DNA from: Amycolatopsis coloradensis
GTDB lineage: Bacteria > Actinomycetota > Actinomycetes > Mycobacteriales > Pseudonocardiaceae
DNA: 64,000 nt
Direction of reading: 5' to 3'
Assembly: GCF_037997115.1 (NCBI RefSeq)
Contig: NZ_CP150484.1
Coordinates: forward strand, 3,058,096 to 3,122,095
In this document: positions 35,358-44,697 of the stretch, piece by piece
How the letters are laid out: every line of letters begins with the position of its first letter
How positions within the stretch are numbered: the stretch's first letter is position 1
Program-made: the position numbers and the translations under genes
The notes under the pieces: model-generated
Seen by the model: the letters and a program-made list of their open reading frames with translations, nothing else
Databases searched by the model: none
Told to the model about the DNA's origin: nothing

Positions 35358-36869
35358 ATGGCACTGGCGAGAGCCTGGTCCGTCGCGTTGCTCGGTGTCG
35401 AAGGCAGGATGATCGAGATCGAGGCCGATATCGGTGGTGGCTCGCCGAAGGTCACGATGGTCGGGCTGCCCGACACCGGTCTGAAGGAGGCCAAGGACAG
35501 GGTCCGCTCCGCCGTCCGCAATTCGGGGCGGACCTGGCCGGACGAGCGGGTGATCCTCGGCCTCTCACCGGCGAATCTGCCGAAGGTGGGGTCCGGCTAC
35601 GACCTGGGGATCGCGGCGGCGGTCATGGCCGCGACCGGGTCGGTTCCCGCCACGAAACTGCTGAACACCGTGCTACTCGGCGAACTCGCTCTGGACGGCC
35701 GGGTGCGGACGGTCCGCGGGGTCCTGCCGGGACTGCTGGCGGCACGCAACGCGGGGTACCGGAGGGCCGTCGTACCCGCCGAGTCGCTGTTCGAAGCCGC
35801 ACTAGTGGACGGCTTGGAGGTCGGCGGGGTAGCGCGGCTGAGCGAATTCGTGGACTGGCTCAAGGGCGAAGGGGAACTCACCCGTCCCGGGCCGTCCGTC
35901 GTCCAGGAGCCGCCGCGGGTACCCGACCTCGCCGACGTCGTGGGACAGCCGGAAGCGCGGTGGGCACTGGAGGTGGCCGCGGCGGGCGGGCATCACCTGC
36001 TCATGACCGGACCGCCCGGGGTCGGGAAGACAATGCTCGCTCGGCGTCTCCCAGGCCTTCTCCCGCGACTGACCGCTGAAGAGTCGTTGCAGGTGACAGC
36101 GGTCCATTCGATCGACGGTTCGCTTTCGCGGTCCGCGCCGCTCGTCACCGTGCCGCCGTTCGTCGCGCCTCATCACTCGATCAGCGTGCCCGCCCTGATC
36201 GGCGGTGGAAGCGGCCTTGCCGTGCCCGGCGCGATCAGCCGGGCGCACCGGGGAATCCTGTTCCTCGACGAGGTGTGCGAATTCGGCCCGGAGCGGCTGG
36301 AGTCGCTGCGCACGGTGCTCGAAGAGGGCGAAGTGCGGATCGCGAGGGTCAAGGGTGCCGTGCGGTACCCGGCACGGTTCCAACTGGTACTGGCGACCAA
36401 TCCCTGCCCTTGCGCTCCGGCGAAGGACGCCGACTGCACGTGCTCCGCGACCGTGCGGAGGCGCTACTTGAGCCGACTCTCCGGGCCATTACTCGATCGG
36501 GTGGATTTGCGGGTTCGGCTGCGCCCGCTTTCCGCGCTCAGCGCGCACCTGAGTGAGCCGCCCGAAGCGTCGGCGGCCGTCCGGGAGCGAGTGCTGGAGG
36601 CGCGCGAACGGGCCGGAAAACGCTGGGCGGAGCAGGGCTGGCTCACGAACGCGGAGGTGCCCGGCCCGGCGCTGCGCCGTGAGTTCGCGCTGCCGCCGCA
36701 GGTCACGGCCTTGCTGGACCGAGCGTTGGAGCGGGGCGCGATCACCGCGCGCGGCGCCGACCGCTGCCTTCGCATCGCTTGGACGCTCGCCGATTTGAAG
36801 GGCGCCGACAAGCCGGAGGCGGACGAGGTCGCGGCTGCCCTGAACTTCCGAGAGAGGTCATCCGGATGA
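35358..36869 (+). CDS. YifB/ComM family Mg-chelatase-like AAA+ ATPase
   Basis: Encodes 503 residues. The N-terminal Lon-like domain starts 'LARAWSVALLGVEGRMIEIE' and 'VGLPDTGLKEAKDRVRSAVR'. The AAA+ core has Walker A 'MTGPPGVGKTMLARRLPGLL', Walker B 'GILFLDEVCEF' and a Cys-rich insert 'ATNPCPCAPAKDADCTCS' that may bind zinc. In naturally competent bacteria ComM is a helicase driving branch migration during transformation. It is coupled to dprA by a 4-base overlap, which supports that role. Confidence 0.92.
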   Translation: MALARAWSVALLGVEGRMIEIEADIGGGSPKVTMVGLPDTGLKEAKDRVRSAVRNSGRTWPDERVILGLSPANLPKVGSGYDLGIAAAVMAATGSVPATKLLNTVLLGELALDGRVRTVRGVLPGLLAARNAGYRRAVVPAESLFEAALVDGLEVGGVARLSEFVDWLKGEGELTRPGPSVVQEPPRVPDLADVVGQPEARWALEVAAAGGHHLLMTGPPGVGKTMLARRLPGLLPRLTAEESLQVTAVHSIDGSLSRSAPLVTVPPFVAPHHSISVPALIGGGSGLAVPGAISRAHRGILFLDEVCEFGPERLESLRTVLEEGEVRIARVKGAVRYPARFQLVLATNPCPCAPAKDADCTCSATVRRRYLSRLSGPLLDRVDLRVRLRPLSALSAHLSEPPEASAAVRERVLEARERAGKRWAEQGWLTNAEVPGPALRREFALPPQVTALLDRALERGAITARGADRCLRIAWTLADLKGADKPEADEVAAALNFRERSSG

Positions 36870-38005
36870 GTGAACTCGACGCCGAGCGCATCGCCCGGTC
36901 GTATCTCCTGCGCGTGGCCGAGCCGCCGGCACCGGCCTTGGCCGATTTCGTCGGTGAGTTCGGCCCCGTCGCCGCCGCGGAACGAGTGCGAAGTGCCGAA
37001 TGCCCGCCGAAGGTGCGCGACGAGACCGCCGCGCGGCGAGCACACGACTACGCCGAGCGGGATCTGGAGCGAGCCGAGGCGGGCGAGGCCCGTCTCGTCA
37101 TCCCGGAAGACGACGAATGGCCGGCCTGGCCGTTGCTTTCGCTGGCCGTGGCCCAAAGCAGGGGCGTTTCCGGCGTGGCGCCACCGCTGGCGCTGTGGGT
37201 ACGCGGCCCCGCGAGGCTCGACGAGGCCGTGGACCAGGCGATCGCGATCGTCGGTGCCCGCGCGGCGACCGGGTACGGCGAGCACAACGCGGCCGAGGTG
37301 GGCTACCACCTCGCGAGCCGTGGCATTCCGGTGTTCTCCGGGGCGGCGTACGGCATCGACGGCGCGGCCCACCGCGGGGCGTTGAGCGCGGACGGTACGA
37401 CGGTCGCCTTGCTCGGCTGCGGTGTCGACGTCGGCTATCCGGCCCAGCACGCGACCTTGTTGCGCTCCATCGGTAAGACCGGCGCGGTGGTCAGCGAGTA
37501 CCCGCCGGGCACCACACCCGCGAGGCATCGCTTCCTCGTCCGGAACAGGCTCATCGCGGCGCTCACGGGAGGGACCGTCGTGGTCGAGGCGGGCAGGCGA
37601 AGCGGCGCGCGGAACACCGCGGGGACGGCCGGAGCGCTCGGCAAGGTCGTGATGGCCATGCCAGGACCGGTGTCTTCGGCGATGTCCGCCGGCTGTCACG
37701 CGCTGATCCGCGAAGGCGAGGCCACGCTGGTGACTTCGGTCGACGAGATCCTCGAAACGGCGGGACGGTTCGGGGCGACGGGAGCGGATCCGTCGAAACC
37801 GCGCCGTCGCACCGATCGGCTCGGTCCGGAGGCGCTGCGAGTGCACGACGCGCTCTCCGATCGGTCGGCGAGGCAGGTGGAACGGATCGCCGCCGAGTCC
37901 GGCATCCCGGTCGAACGTGTCCGTTCGCTGCTTCCGGCGCTCGAACTCGACGGCTTCGCGGAAAGGGGTGACGCAGGGTGGCGAAGACGGACCGCCAAGA
38001 CCTGA
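36866..38005 (+). CDS. dprA: DNA-processing protein DprA
   Basis: Encodes 379 residues from ATG 36866. It loads RecA on incoming single-stranded DNA. A Rossmann-like core is visible: 'IAIVGARAATGYGEHNAAEV', 'VFSGAAYGIDGAAHRGALSA', 'LLGCGVDVGYPAQHATLLRS' and 'FLVRNRLIAALTGGTVVVEA'. The last 60 residues form a winged-helix DML1-like domain ('QVERIAAESGIPVERVRSLL'). It is coupled to yifB upstream. xerC begins about 100 bases downstream. Confidence 0.94.
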   Translation: MSELDAERIARSYLLRVAEPPAPALADFVGEFGPVAAAERVRSAECPPKVRDETAARRAHDYAERDLERAEAGEARLVIPEDDEWPAWPLLSLAVAQSRGVSGVAPPLALWVRGPARLDEAVDQAIAIVGARAATGYGEHNAAEVGYHLASRGIPVFSGAAYGIDGAAHRGALSADGTTVALLGCGVDVGYPAQHATLLRSIGKTGAVVSEYPPGTTPARHRFLVRNRLIAALTGGTVVVEAGRRSGARNTAGTAGALGKVVMAMPGPVSSAMSAGCHALIREGEATLVTSVDEILETAGRFGATGADPSKPRRRTDRLGPEALRVHDALSDRSARQVERIAAESGIPVERVRSLLPALELDGFAERGDAGWRRRTAKT

Positions 38006-38110
38006 CCGGCCTACACGCGAGGCGCCATCCCGGCACGATCCGACCACGGACACCGCAACAGGGTGCGGCGATACTTGACCATCCGCCGTACATCGCGCAG
38101 CGTGATCGGC

Positions 38111-39106
38111 ATGCCGTCGACCGAAGGTCCCCACGGCACGGGGAAACGCGCCCGCAGACCCGATCTGCGCGCCGCCCGTGCCGCGCTGCCGGAGCCTGTC
38201 CGGAAGCTGATCGACGACTACGAGCGGCACCTTTCCCTCGAACGCGGGCTGTCCGCGCATACGGTACGTGCCTACCTCGGCGACGTGGTGTCGCTGATGG
38301 GTTTCGTGGACGGGAACGGTGGCCGGTTCTCCGACCTCGACATCGGGACGCTGCGCGGCTGGCTCGCCCGGCAACGCGAGGAAGGGGCGAGCCGGACGAC
38401 GTTGGCCAGGCGAGCCGCGGCAGCCCGCACCTTCACCGCGTGGGCCCACCGAGTCGGGGCGCTCGCGTCGGATCCGGGTGGGCGGCTGGTGGCGCCGCGC
38501 GCGCATCGCAAGCTTCCCGGGGTTCTCCGCGCGGAGCAGGCCAGTGACGTCATGCGCTTCTCAGCCGCCGGTGCCGAACAGCGCGACCCGGTGGCTTTGA
38601 GGGACAGTGCCATCGTGGAACTGCTCTACGCGACCGGTGTGCGGGTCTCGGAACTGTGCGGGCTGGATGTGGGCGACGTCGATTTCTCCCGCCGGGTCGT
38701 GCTCGTGCTGGGCAAGGGCGGCAAGGAACGTGTCGTGCCGTTCGGCGTCCCCGCCGAAGCGGCCTTGCGGGCGTGGCTGGACGAGGGCAGGGGAAGGCTC
38801 GCCGTCGAAGCGAAGGGGCCCGCGGAGGCGGCGCTCTTTTTGGGAGCGCGGGGAGGCAGGCTCGATCCGCGGGCGGCCCGCCGGGTCGTCCACGAAGCCG
38901 TCGGTTCGGTGCCGGGCGCGAACGACATGGGACCGCACGGCCTGAGGCATTCCGCGGCCACCCATCTGCTCGAAGGGGGTGCTGATCTTCGAAGCGTTCA
39001 GGAACTGCTTGGTCACGCTACGCTGGCCACAACGCAGCTCTACACTCATGTGACCGTCGATCGGCTGAAGGCGATCCACGACCGCGCGCACCCCCGGGCC
39101 CGATGA
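38111..39106 (+). CDS. xerC: Tyrosine recombinase XerC
   Basis: Encodes 331 residues from ATG 38111; GTG 38102 and ATG 38063 are also in frame. It resolves chromosome dimers at dif with XerD. The N-terminal SAM-like domain ([20 protein letters not shown]) is followed by the catalytic domain: Arg in '[11 protein letters not shown]', Lys in '[12 protein letters not shown]', His-x-x-Arg in '[14 protein letters not shown]', His in '[14 protein letters not shown]' and the nucleophile Tyr in the same 'TTQLYTH'. All five key residues are kept. whiG starts inside its stop codon. Confidence 0.93.
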   Translation: MPSTEGPHGTGKRARRPDLRAARAALPEPVRKLIDDYERHLSLERGLSAHTVRAYLGDVVSLMGFVDGNGGRFSDLDIGTLRGWLARQREEGASRTTLARRAAAARTFTAWAHRVGALASDPGGRLVAPRAHRKLPGVLRAEQASDVMRFSAAGAEQRDPVALRDSAIVELLYATGVRVSELCGLDVGDVDFSRRVVLVLGKGGKERVVPFGVPAEAALRAWLDEGRGRLAVEAKGPAEAALFLGARGGRLDPRAARRVVHEAVGSVPGANDMGPHGLRHSAATHLLEGGADLRSVQELLGHATLATTQLYTHVTVDRLKAIHDRAHPRAR

Positions 39107-39126
39107 TGCCGGGGAGGACTCGGCAG

Positions 39127-40062
39127 GTGACCCGGCGGCCCGAACCGGCGGCGCACGCGCATCCGCACGAGCACGGAGAACACGCTGAGTCGCATGCTGA
39201 GAACGGCGGTCCGATGACCGCCGACCCACATGTCACCGAAGCCGCCGGGAAACACCGCCCCGGCGGGGACGGTCCTGCCGTCGCGCCCGAAGCGCGGACC
39301 GGCTACGAAGTGGACGCCGGGATCCAGGCGCTGTGGCGTGAGTTCACCGAGTCTCCCGACCAGATCGTGCGCGACCGGCTCGTGCTGCACTACGCCCCGC
39401 TCGTCAAGTACGTCGCCGGCCGGGTCGGCACCGGGCTGCCGACCCATGTCGACGTCGGAGACCTGATCCAATCCGGGATCTTCGGCCTGGTCGACGCGAT
39501 CGAGAAGTTCGAACCCGCCAGGGGCCTGCGCTTCGAGACCTACGCCATGCAGCGCATCCGGGGCGCGATCCTCGACGACCTCCGCTCCCAGGACTGGGTC
39601 CCCAGAGCGGTACGCAGCAAGGCCCGCGAAGCCGAGCGCGCCCTGGAACGCCTTGGCGCCCGGCTGAACCGCACCCCGACCGACGCCGAGCTCGCGGCCG
39701 AGCTCGAAATCAGCGTCGACGACCTTCGTGAGTTCTACGGCCAGATGCAGCTGACCAGCGTCATCGCGCTGGAAGACCTGGTCGCCGCGGGCAAGGACAG
39801 CGGCTCGCTGGTCGACACCCTGCCCGACGACGGCGCCGTCGACCCGGTGGCCGTCCTGGTCGACCAGGACAACCGCCGTCAGCTCGCGCAGGCGATCGCC
39901 CAGCTCACCGAACGCGACCGGATCGTGGTCGGTCTGTACTACTTCGAAAGCCTGACGCTCGCCGAGATCGGCAAGGTCCTCGGCGTCACCGAGTCTCGGG
40001 TCAGCCAGCTGCACACCCGCGCCGTCATGCGGTTGCGCGCCAAACTGGTCGAGCAGGCCTAG
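39127..40062 (+). CDS. whiG: RNA polymerase sigma factor WhiG (FliA/SigD type)
   Basis: Encodes 311 residues from GTG 39127 (GGGGAGG ahead); ATG 39103 inside the xerC stop gives 8 more. Sigma region 2 is clear ('LVLHYAPLVKYVAGRVG', then 'VDVGDLIQSGIFGLVDAIEK'), as are region 3 ('RAVRSKAREAERALERLGAR') and region 4 ('LTERDRIVVGLYYFESLTLA' with 'VTESRVSQLHTRAV'). WhiG starts sporulation of aerial hyphae in Streptomyces. The first 20-40 residues are unusually His-rich (AHAHPHEHGEHAESH), not part of the usual sigma core. Motility genes, the other FliA target, are absent. Confidence 0.9.
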   Translation: MTRRPEPAAHAHPHEHGEHAESHAENGGPMTADPHVTEAAGKHRPGGDGPAVAPEARTGYEVDAGIQALWREFTESPDQIVRDRLVLHYAPLVKYVAGRVGTGLPTHVDVGDLIQSGIFGLVDAIEKFEPARGLRFETYAMQRIRGAILDDLRSQDWVPRAVRSKAREAERALERLGARLNRTPTDAELAAELEISVDDLREFYGQMQLTSVIALEDLVAAGKDSGSLVDTLPDDGAVDPVAVLVDQDNRRQLAQAIAQLTERDRIVVGLYYFESLTLAEIGKVLGVTESRVSQLHTRAVMRLRAKLVEQA

Positions 40063-40474
40063 CCACCGTCCTGTTCCGCGACGATCAGCCGAGTTGCTTC
40101 GGGTGGGCCACGAAACCTTGAGGTCTGCGTCGGAACCTCGCTGCGCTACCGGAGCCCCTTTCCCTGCGTGTGTGCGTCGCATGCTCCGGGGGCGGCGGTG
40201 ACGACGCGTGTGCTTGGACGGACGACACGTGTCTCCCGCCGGATCACCTGGTGCGGAGTCCGGTCCCGGCGTGTTCGCTCCCCATCACGCGCGTCCCGTG
40301 CCTGGACACGCGAATCGCGCCATCCACCGAAACAGCAGCAAGGGCGAGCAGGACCACGCCAGGAACCAAAGCCAGGACCACGCGACCCACCCTGCCGCTC
40401 CGCGGGCAACGCCTGCGCCCCATCCGTCCTCGAGACCCGCAGGCCATGGGCACCGGCCTTTCCGAAGCGCTCAC
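40063..40474. other. 412-base intergenic region with a 21-bp-phased repeat
   Basis: Between convergent whiG and the M23 gene. GACGACGCGTG (40200-40210) and GACGACACGTG (40221-40231) stand exactly 21 bases apart and match repeats at 62208-62264. Nearby are more CACG/CGTG-rich palindromic pieces ('GTGCCTGGACACGCGAATCG' region near 40299-40318). A 76-codon frame on the minus strand (40244-40474, GTG directly after the M23 stop) has one hydrophobic stretch but mixed codon use, so I do not call it a gene. Confidence 0.5.
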
Positions 40475-41080
40475 TCAGTCTCCTTCCCAGGGTTTGAGGC
40501 GGATCACGGACAGCTCACCGATCACCGCGAGCGGATCGACGTACTCCTCGCCCCGCCGCACGCCGAAATGCAGGCATGCCGGCTCCGGGCAGCCCGGGTG
40601 GCCCGCCGCGAGCGTTCCGAGCACCTGGCCGCGGTAGACCTGATCACCTGCGGTGACCGTCGGGGCGAGCGGTTGGTAGGTGGTGCGCAGGCCTCCGTCG
40701 TGATCGATCGACACCACTCCGCGGCCCGCCACCTGCCCGGCGAACATCACCACTCCCTCGGCGGCCGCGAGCACGTTCGCACCCGGTGGCGCGGCGAGGT
40801 CGACGCCCCGATGACCGGGGCCGTACGGCGTCGAGGGCGGCTCGAAGTACCTGGTGACGCTCGGTGCCGGCGAGAGCGGCCAGGAGAGGCGCCCCTGGGG
40901 GGAGGGCGTCCCTCTCGCCGTCCCGGGCATCGCCGCGGACGTGAGGATCGCGAGCACGGTCGCGAGGATCGCGAGGCGGGGAAGGCGCCGGGCGTGCCCT
41001 GGGCGGCGGTGCCTGCCGCCGGTGCGGTCGATCGCGAAGGAATGCCTGGTGACAGGGCGGGAAGAGGTCGTCGAGGTCAT
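40475..41080 (-). CDS. M23 family metallopeptidase (LytM/peptidoglycan endopeptidase)
   Basis: Encodes 201 residues from ATG 41080; the longer frame to 41284 lies in the rpsB promoter. A basic start and hydrophobic stretch (LPRLAILATVLAILTS, about 33-48) form a signal peptide. The LytM domain has 'GPGHRGVDLAAPPGANVLAA' with the zinc His and Asp, 'STVIDHDGGLRT'-like 'VSIDHDGGLRTTYQPL', and 'CLHFGVRRGEEYVDP' with the last His pair element. It should cut peptide cross-links in the wall. A gene of this type lies between whiG and rpsB in many actinomycetes. Confidence 0.88.
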   Translation of the reverse strand: MTSTTSSRPVTRHSFAIDRTGGRHRRPGHARRLPRLAILATVLAILTSAAMPGTARGTPSPQGRLSWPLSPAPSVTRYFEPPSTPYGPGHRGVDLAAPPGANVLAAAEGVVMFAGQVAGRGVVSIDHDGGLRTTYQPLAPTVTAGDQVYRGQVLGTLAAGHPGCPEPACLHFGVRRGEEYVDPLAVIGELSVIRLKPWEGD

Positions 41081-41461
41081 GTGTTCAAGGTTGGGGGTAC
41101 GGCGTGGCGTGCGGGGCGCGCCGGGGGAATCTGTGGATAACCGAGGCGGTTGTGGACAACCCCTCTCATCCGGGGCTGCCGGTGCGGTACCCGGTGGCGA
41201 CAGGGAGTAGACTCTTTTGCGCGGTCCGCGGCAGCGGACTGACTTCGCGTGCACGTGCGCGCTCCCGATGGCCGATCTCCTCACGGAGGGTCAGGACAGC
41301 CGGGGGCACACGGCCCGGCGGTCCCTGGGGTACTTCGCTCCCGGGTCCGGGCCCGAGCATCGGCACCAGGGCGATCGGCCACCCGGCCGAGAGCGACGAA
41401 CCGAGCAAGCGCGTTCCGGCGGAGCCGGGCGCGCACGACACAGAAGAGGTTGATTCCGGCA
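41081..41461 (+). promoter_or_regulatory. Divergent region before rpsB with promoter-like and DnaA-box elements
   Basis: 380 bases between the divergent M23 gene and rpsB. A TAGACT hexamer (41208-41213) in the stretch GGAGTAGACTCTTTTGCG is a plausible -10 for rpsB. The long distance to the rpsB ATG (about 250 bases) suggests an untranslated leader. TGTGGATAA (41132-41140) and TGTGGACAA (41151-41159) are reverse-strand DnaA-box matches. No other gene is visible here. Confidence 0.45.
41132..41159 (-). promoter_or_regulatory. Pair of DnaA boxes
   Basis: Read on the minus strand, the two nonamers are TTGTCCACA (41151-41159) and TTATCCACA (41132-41140). Both are exact matches to classical DnaA-box consensus forms, in the same orientation, starting 19 bases apart. 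They sit in the rpsB promoter region. Possible roles are DnaA titration or growth-linked control of rpsB/tsf. Binding is inferred only. Confidence 0.5.
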
Positions 41462-42334
41462 ATGGCCGTCGTCACCATGAAGCAGCTGCTCGACAGCGGC
41501 GTGCACTTCGGGCACCAGACCCGTCGGTGGAACCCGAAGATGAAGCGCTACATCTTCACCGAGCGCAACGGCATCTACATCATCGACCTGCAGCAGACGC
41601 TGACCTACATCGACCGTGCGTACGAGTTCATCAAGGAAACCGTCGCGCACGGCGGCACCATCATGTTCGTCGGCACGAAGAAGCAGGCTCAGGAAGCGAT
41701 CGCCGCCGAGGCTTCGCGCGTGGGCATGCCCTACGTGAACCAGCGCTGGCTCGGTGGCATGCTGACCAACTTCCAGACGGTGCACAAGCGTCTCCTCCGC
41801 CTGAAGGAGCTCGAGTCGCAGGAGCAGACCGGTGGTTTCGCCGGCCTGACCAAGCGCGAAATCCTCACGCTCACCCGTGAGAAGGACAAGCTCGAGAAGA
41901 CCCTCGGCGGTATCCGCGACATGGCCAAGGTGCCGAGCATCGTGTGGATCGTCGACACGAAGAAGGAGCACATCGCCGTCGGCGAGGCTCGCAAGCTGAA
42001 CATCCCGGTCGTCGCGATCCTGGACACCAACTGCGACCCGGACGAGGTCGACTACCCGATTCCGGGTAACGACGACGCCATCCGTTCGGCCGCGCTGCTG
42101 ACCAAGGTCGTGGCCGAGGCCGCCGCCGCCGGTCTGATGGCCCGCTCCAGCCGCAACGGTTCCTCCGCCGACGCCAAGCCCGAGGCGGGCGTCGCCACGG
42201 ACGAGCCGCTGGCCGAGTGGGAGAAGGAGCTGCTCGCCGGCTCCGAGACCGCCGCCGCGGACGCCAAGGAAGCCGCCGCCGCGACCGAGGCCGCCACCGA
42301 GGCGCCGGCCGAGCAGGCCACCGCCTCCTCCTGA
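41462..42334 (+). CDS. rpsB: 30S ribosomal protein uS2
   Basis: Encodes 290 residues from ATG 41462 ([19 protein letters not shown]). The uS2 signatures are complete: '[20 protein letters not shown]', '[17 protein letters not shown]', '[15 protein letters not shown]' and '[20 protein letters not shown]'. A 50-residue Ala/Glu-rich tail extends the protein, a usual actinobacterial feature. It is separated from tsf by a strong hairpin. Confidence 0.97.
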   Translation: MAVVTMKQLLDSGVHFGHQTRRWNPKMKRYIFTERNGIYIIDLQQTLTYIDRAYEFIKETVAHGGTIMFVGTKKQAQEAIAAEASRVGMPYVNQRWLGGMLTNFQTVHKRLLRLKELESQEQTGGFAGLTKREILTLTREKDKLEKTLGGIRDMAKVPSIVWIVDTKKEHIAVGEARKLNIPVVAILDTNCDPDEVDYPIPGNDDAIRSAALLTKVVAEAAAAGLMARSSRNGSSADAKPEAGVATDEPLAEWEKELLAGSETAAADAKEAAAATEAATEAPAEQATASS

Positions 42335-42345
42335 TCCACCCCGCT

Positions 42346-42373
42346 CGTGGGGCCGCTTCCGGGCGGCCCCACG
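42346..42373 (+). terminator. Hairpin between rpsB and tsf
   Basis: CGTGGGGCCGC (42346-42356) pairs perfectly with GCGGCCCCACG (42363-42373) over a 6-base loop, 11 bases after the rpsB stop and 55 before tsf. It probably attenuates read-through so that rpsB and tsf are made at different levels. Confidence 0.7.
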
Positions 42374-42427
42374 GGTGACTTCCCCAAAAGACTTTCTCGT
42401 ACCTGAAAAAGGACGGACACACCCACG

Positions 42428-43252
42428 ATGGCGAACTACACCGCCGCAGACGTGAAGCGTCTCCGGGAGCTGACCGGCTCCGGAATGATGAACTGCAAGA
42501 AAGCGCTGGAGGAGAACGACGGCGACTTCGACAAGGCCGTCGAGTTCCTGCGCATCAAGGGCGCCAAGGACGTTGGCAAGCGCGCCGAGCGCGCCACCGC
42601 CGAGGGCCTCGTCGCCGGTGACGGCGGCGTGCTGATCGAGCTCGACTCCGAGACCGACTTCGTCGCGAAGAACGAGGACTTCCAGGCCCTCGCCGCGAAG
42701 ATCGTCGAGGTCGCGAAGGCCGAGAAGACCAGCGACGTCGAGAAGCTGAAGGCCGCCTCGCTCGACGGCAAGACCGTCGAGGAGCAGGTCCAGGAGCTCG
42801 CCGCCCGCATCGGTGAGAAGCTCGAGCTGCGCCGTGTCGCCGCTTACGAGGGCACCACCACCACGTACCTGCACCGTCGCGGTGCGGACCTTCCGCCCGC
42901 CGTCGGCGTGCTCATCGAGTACACCGGTGAGGGCGAGGCCGCCGCGGAGGCCGCCCGTGGCGCCGCCATGCAGGTCGCCGCGCTCAAGGCCAAGTACCTC
43001 ACCCGCGAAGAGGTCCCGGCCGAGATCGTCGAGAACGAGCGTCGCGTCGCCGAGGCCACCGCCCGCGAAGAGGGCAAGCCGGAGCAGGCCATGCCCAAGA
43101 TCATCGAGGGCAAGGTCAACGCGTACTACAAGGACAACGTCCTGCTCGAGCAGCCGTCGGTCAAGGACAACAAGAAGACCGTCAAGGCCCTGCTCGACGA
43201 GGCCGGCGTGTCCGTGAGCCGGTTCGCCCGGTTCGAGGTCGGCCAGGCCTGA
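42428..43252 (+). CDS. tsf: Elongation factor Ts
   Basis: Encodes 274 residues. It exchanges GDP for GTP on EF-Tu. The N-terminal UBA-like part is '[20 protein letters not shown]'; the next motif '[20 protein letters not shown]' contains the TDFVA contact to EF-Tu. Two core subdomains follow and it ends '[12 protein letters not shown]'. It follows rpsB after 93 bases that include the attenuating hairpin, and precedes pyrH, with a terminator between. Confidence 0.97.
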   Translation: MANYTAADVKRLRELTGSGMMNCKKALEENDGDFDKAVEFLRIKGAKDVGKRAERATAEGLVAGDGGVLIELDSETDFVAKNEDFQALAAKIVEVAKAEKTSDVEKLKAASLDGKTVEEQVQELAARIGEKLELRRVAAYEGTTTTYLHRRGADLPPAVGVLIEYTGEGEAAAEAARGAAMQVAALKAKYLTREEVPAEIVENERRVAEATAREEGKPEQAMPKIIEGKVNAYYKDNVLLEQPSVKDNKKTVKALLDEAGVSVSRFARFEVGQA

Positions 43253-43278
43253 TCCAGGCGCGGAACACAAGAATCCCC

Positions 43279-43316
43279 ACTGTGCCCCGTCTCCGTCCAT
43301 CGGGGACGGGGCACAG
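43279..43316 (+). terminator. Terminator/attenuator hairpin between tsf and pyrH
   Basis: ACTGTGCCCCGTC (43279-43291) and GACGGGGCACAGT (43304-43316) form a 13-bp perfect stem with a 12-base loop, 26 bases after the tsf stop. It separates the rpsB-tsf unit from pyrH-frr-cdsA. No U tract follows. Confidence 0.75.
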
Positions 43317-43344
43317 TCGGGTTCAGAGCACTAGGGAGGGCGAC

Positions 43345-44088
43345 ATGGGTGTCCGGGTCGAAGGCGGATACCGGCGGGTGCTGCTGAAGCTGGGCGGCGA
43401 GATGTTCGGCGGCGGTTCCATCGGGGTTGATCCGGATGTGGTGCACTCGGTCGCTCAGCAGATCGCCGACGTCGCGCGGACGGGCGTGCAGATCGCCGTC
43501 GTGATCGGCGGTGGCAACTACTTCCGCGGCGCGGAACTGTCGCAGCGCGGCATGGACCGCGACCGCGCGGACTACATGGCGATGCTCGGCACCGTCATGA
43601 ACTGCCTGGCGTTGCAGGACTTCCTGGAGAAGGAGGGCCTGCCGACCCGCGTGCAGACCGCCATCACCATGGGGCAGGTCGCCGAGCCGTACATCCCGCG
43701 CCGCGCCGAGCGTCACCTGGAGAAGGGTCGCGTCGTCATCTTCGGCGCCGGGGTCGGCATGCCGTACTTCTCGACCGACACCGCCGCCGCGCAGCGCGCG
43801 CTCGAACTCGGTTGCGAGGCCGTCTTGATGGCGAAGGCCGTCGACGGCGTCTACACCGCGGACCCGAAGAGCGACCCGACCGCCGAGATGTTCCACGAGA
43901 TCAGCCACCGCGAGGTGCTGGAACGGGATCTCAAGGTCGCCGACGCCACCGCGTTCAGCCTGTGCATGGACAACAACATGCCGATCATCGTGTTCAATCT
44001 GCTCACCGAGGGGAACATCGCCCGCGCGGTCAGTGGTGAGAGGATCGGCACCCTGGTCGACACCCCCGCCGACGGGGTGCCCGCGTAG
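43345..44088 (+). CDS. pyrH: UMP kinase
   Basis: Encodes 247 residues from ATG 43345, with GGGAGGG 7 bases ahead. It phosphorylates UMP to UDP and belongs to the amino-acid-kinase fold. Motifs: '[16 protein letters not shown]' (phosphate loop), '[15 protein letters not shown]', '[20 protein letters not shown]', '[20 protein letters not shown]' and '[16 protein letters not shown]'. Hexameric cytosolic enzyme. Followed by frr after 51 bases. Confidence 0.96.
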   Translation: MGVRVEGGYRRVLLKLGGEMFGGGSIGVDPDVVHSVAQQIADVARTGVQIAVVIGGGNYFRGAELSQRGMDRDRADYMAMLGTVMNCLALQDFLEKEGLPTRVQTAITMGQVAEPYIPRRAERHLEKGRVVIFGAGVGMPYFSTDTAAAQRALELGCEAVLMAKAVDGVYTADPKSDPTAEMFHEISHREVLERDLKVADATAFSLCMDNNMPIIVFNLLTEGNIARAVSGERIGTLVDTPADGVPA

Positions 44089-44139
44089 GCCTGCTCTGAT
44101 CTTCGCAATCGGTACGCATACACAACTACGGGAGTTGCC

Positions 44140-44697
44140 GTGATCGACGAGACCCTCCTCGACGCCGAGGAGAAGATGGAAAAAGCGGTGTCCGTCGCCA
44201 AGGAGGACCTGTCGTCGGTACGCACCGGCCGGGCCCACCCCGGGATGTTCTCGCGCATTGTCGTCGAGTACTACGGCGCGCCGACCCCGCTGAACCAGAT
44301 GGCGAGCGTCAACATCCCCGAAGCCCGGATGGCGTTGATCAAGCCTTACGACCAGACCTCGCTCAACGCCATCGAGAAGGCGATCCGCGAGTCGGACCTC
44401 GGTGTGAACCCGAGCAACGACGGCAACGTGATCCGCATCGTCATTCCGCAGCTCACCGAAGAGCGCCGCAAGGAGATGGTCAAGGTCGCCAAGGCCAAGG
44501 GCGAGGACGCCCGCGTTTCGATCCGCAGCGTCCGCCGCAAGGCCAAGGAAGAGCTCGACCGGATCAAGAAGGACGGCGAGGCGGGCGAGGACGAGGTCGT
44601 CCACGCCGAGAAGGAACTCCAGAACCTCACCGACACCTACAGTCACAAGGTCGACGAGCTGGTGAAACACAAGGAAGCCGAGCTACTCGAGGTCTGA
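44140..44697 (+). CDS. frr: Ribosome recycling factor
   Basis: Encodes 185 residues from GTG 44140, with GGAGTTGCC ahead. It splits post-termination ribosomes with EF-G. The long three-helix bundle and hinge are readable: '[20 protein letters not shown]', '[19 protein letters not shown]', '[20 protein letters not shown]' and '[16 protein letters not shown]'. cdsA starts at the overlapping stop (TGATGA). Confidence 0.97.
   Translation: MIDETLLDAEEKMEKAVSVAKEDLSSVRTGRAHPGMFSRIVVEYYGAPTPLNQMASVNIPEARMALIKPYDQTSLNAIEKAIRESDLGVNPSNDGNVIRIVIPQLTEERRKEMVKVAKAKGEDARVSIRSVRRKAKEELDRIKKDGEAGEDEVVHAEKELQNLTDTYSHKVDELVKHKEAELLEV

Noticed and set aside
40244..40474. 76-codon minus-strand frame directly after the M23 gene with one hydrophobic stretch
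   Set aside because: Codon third positions are mixed, it overlaps the 21-bp-phased repeats, and no homologous pattern is recognised. It could still be a small membrane protein, but support is too weak.
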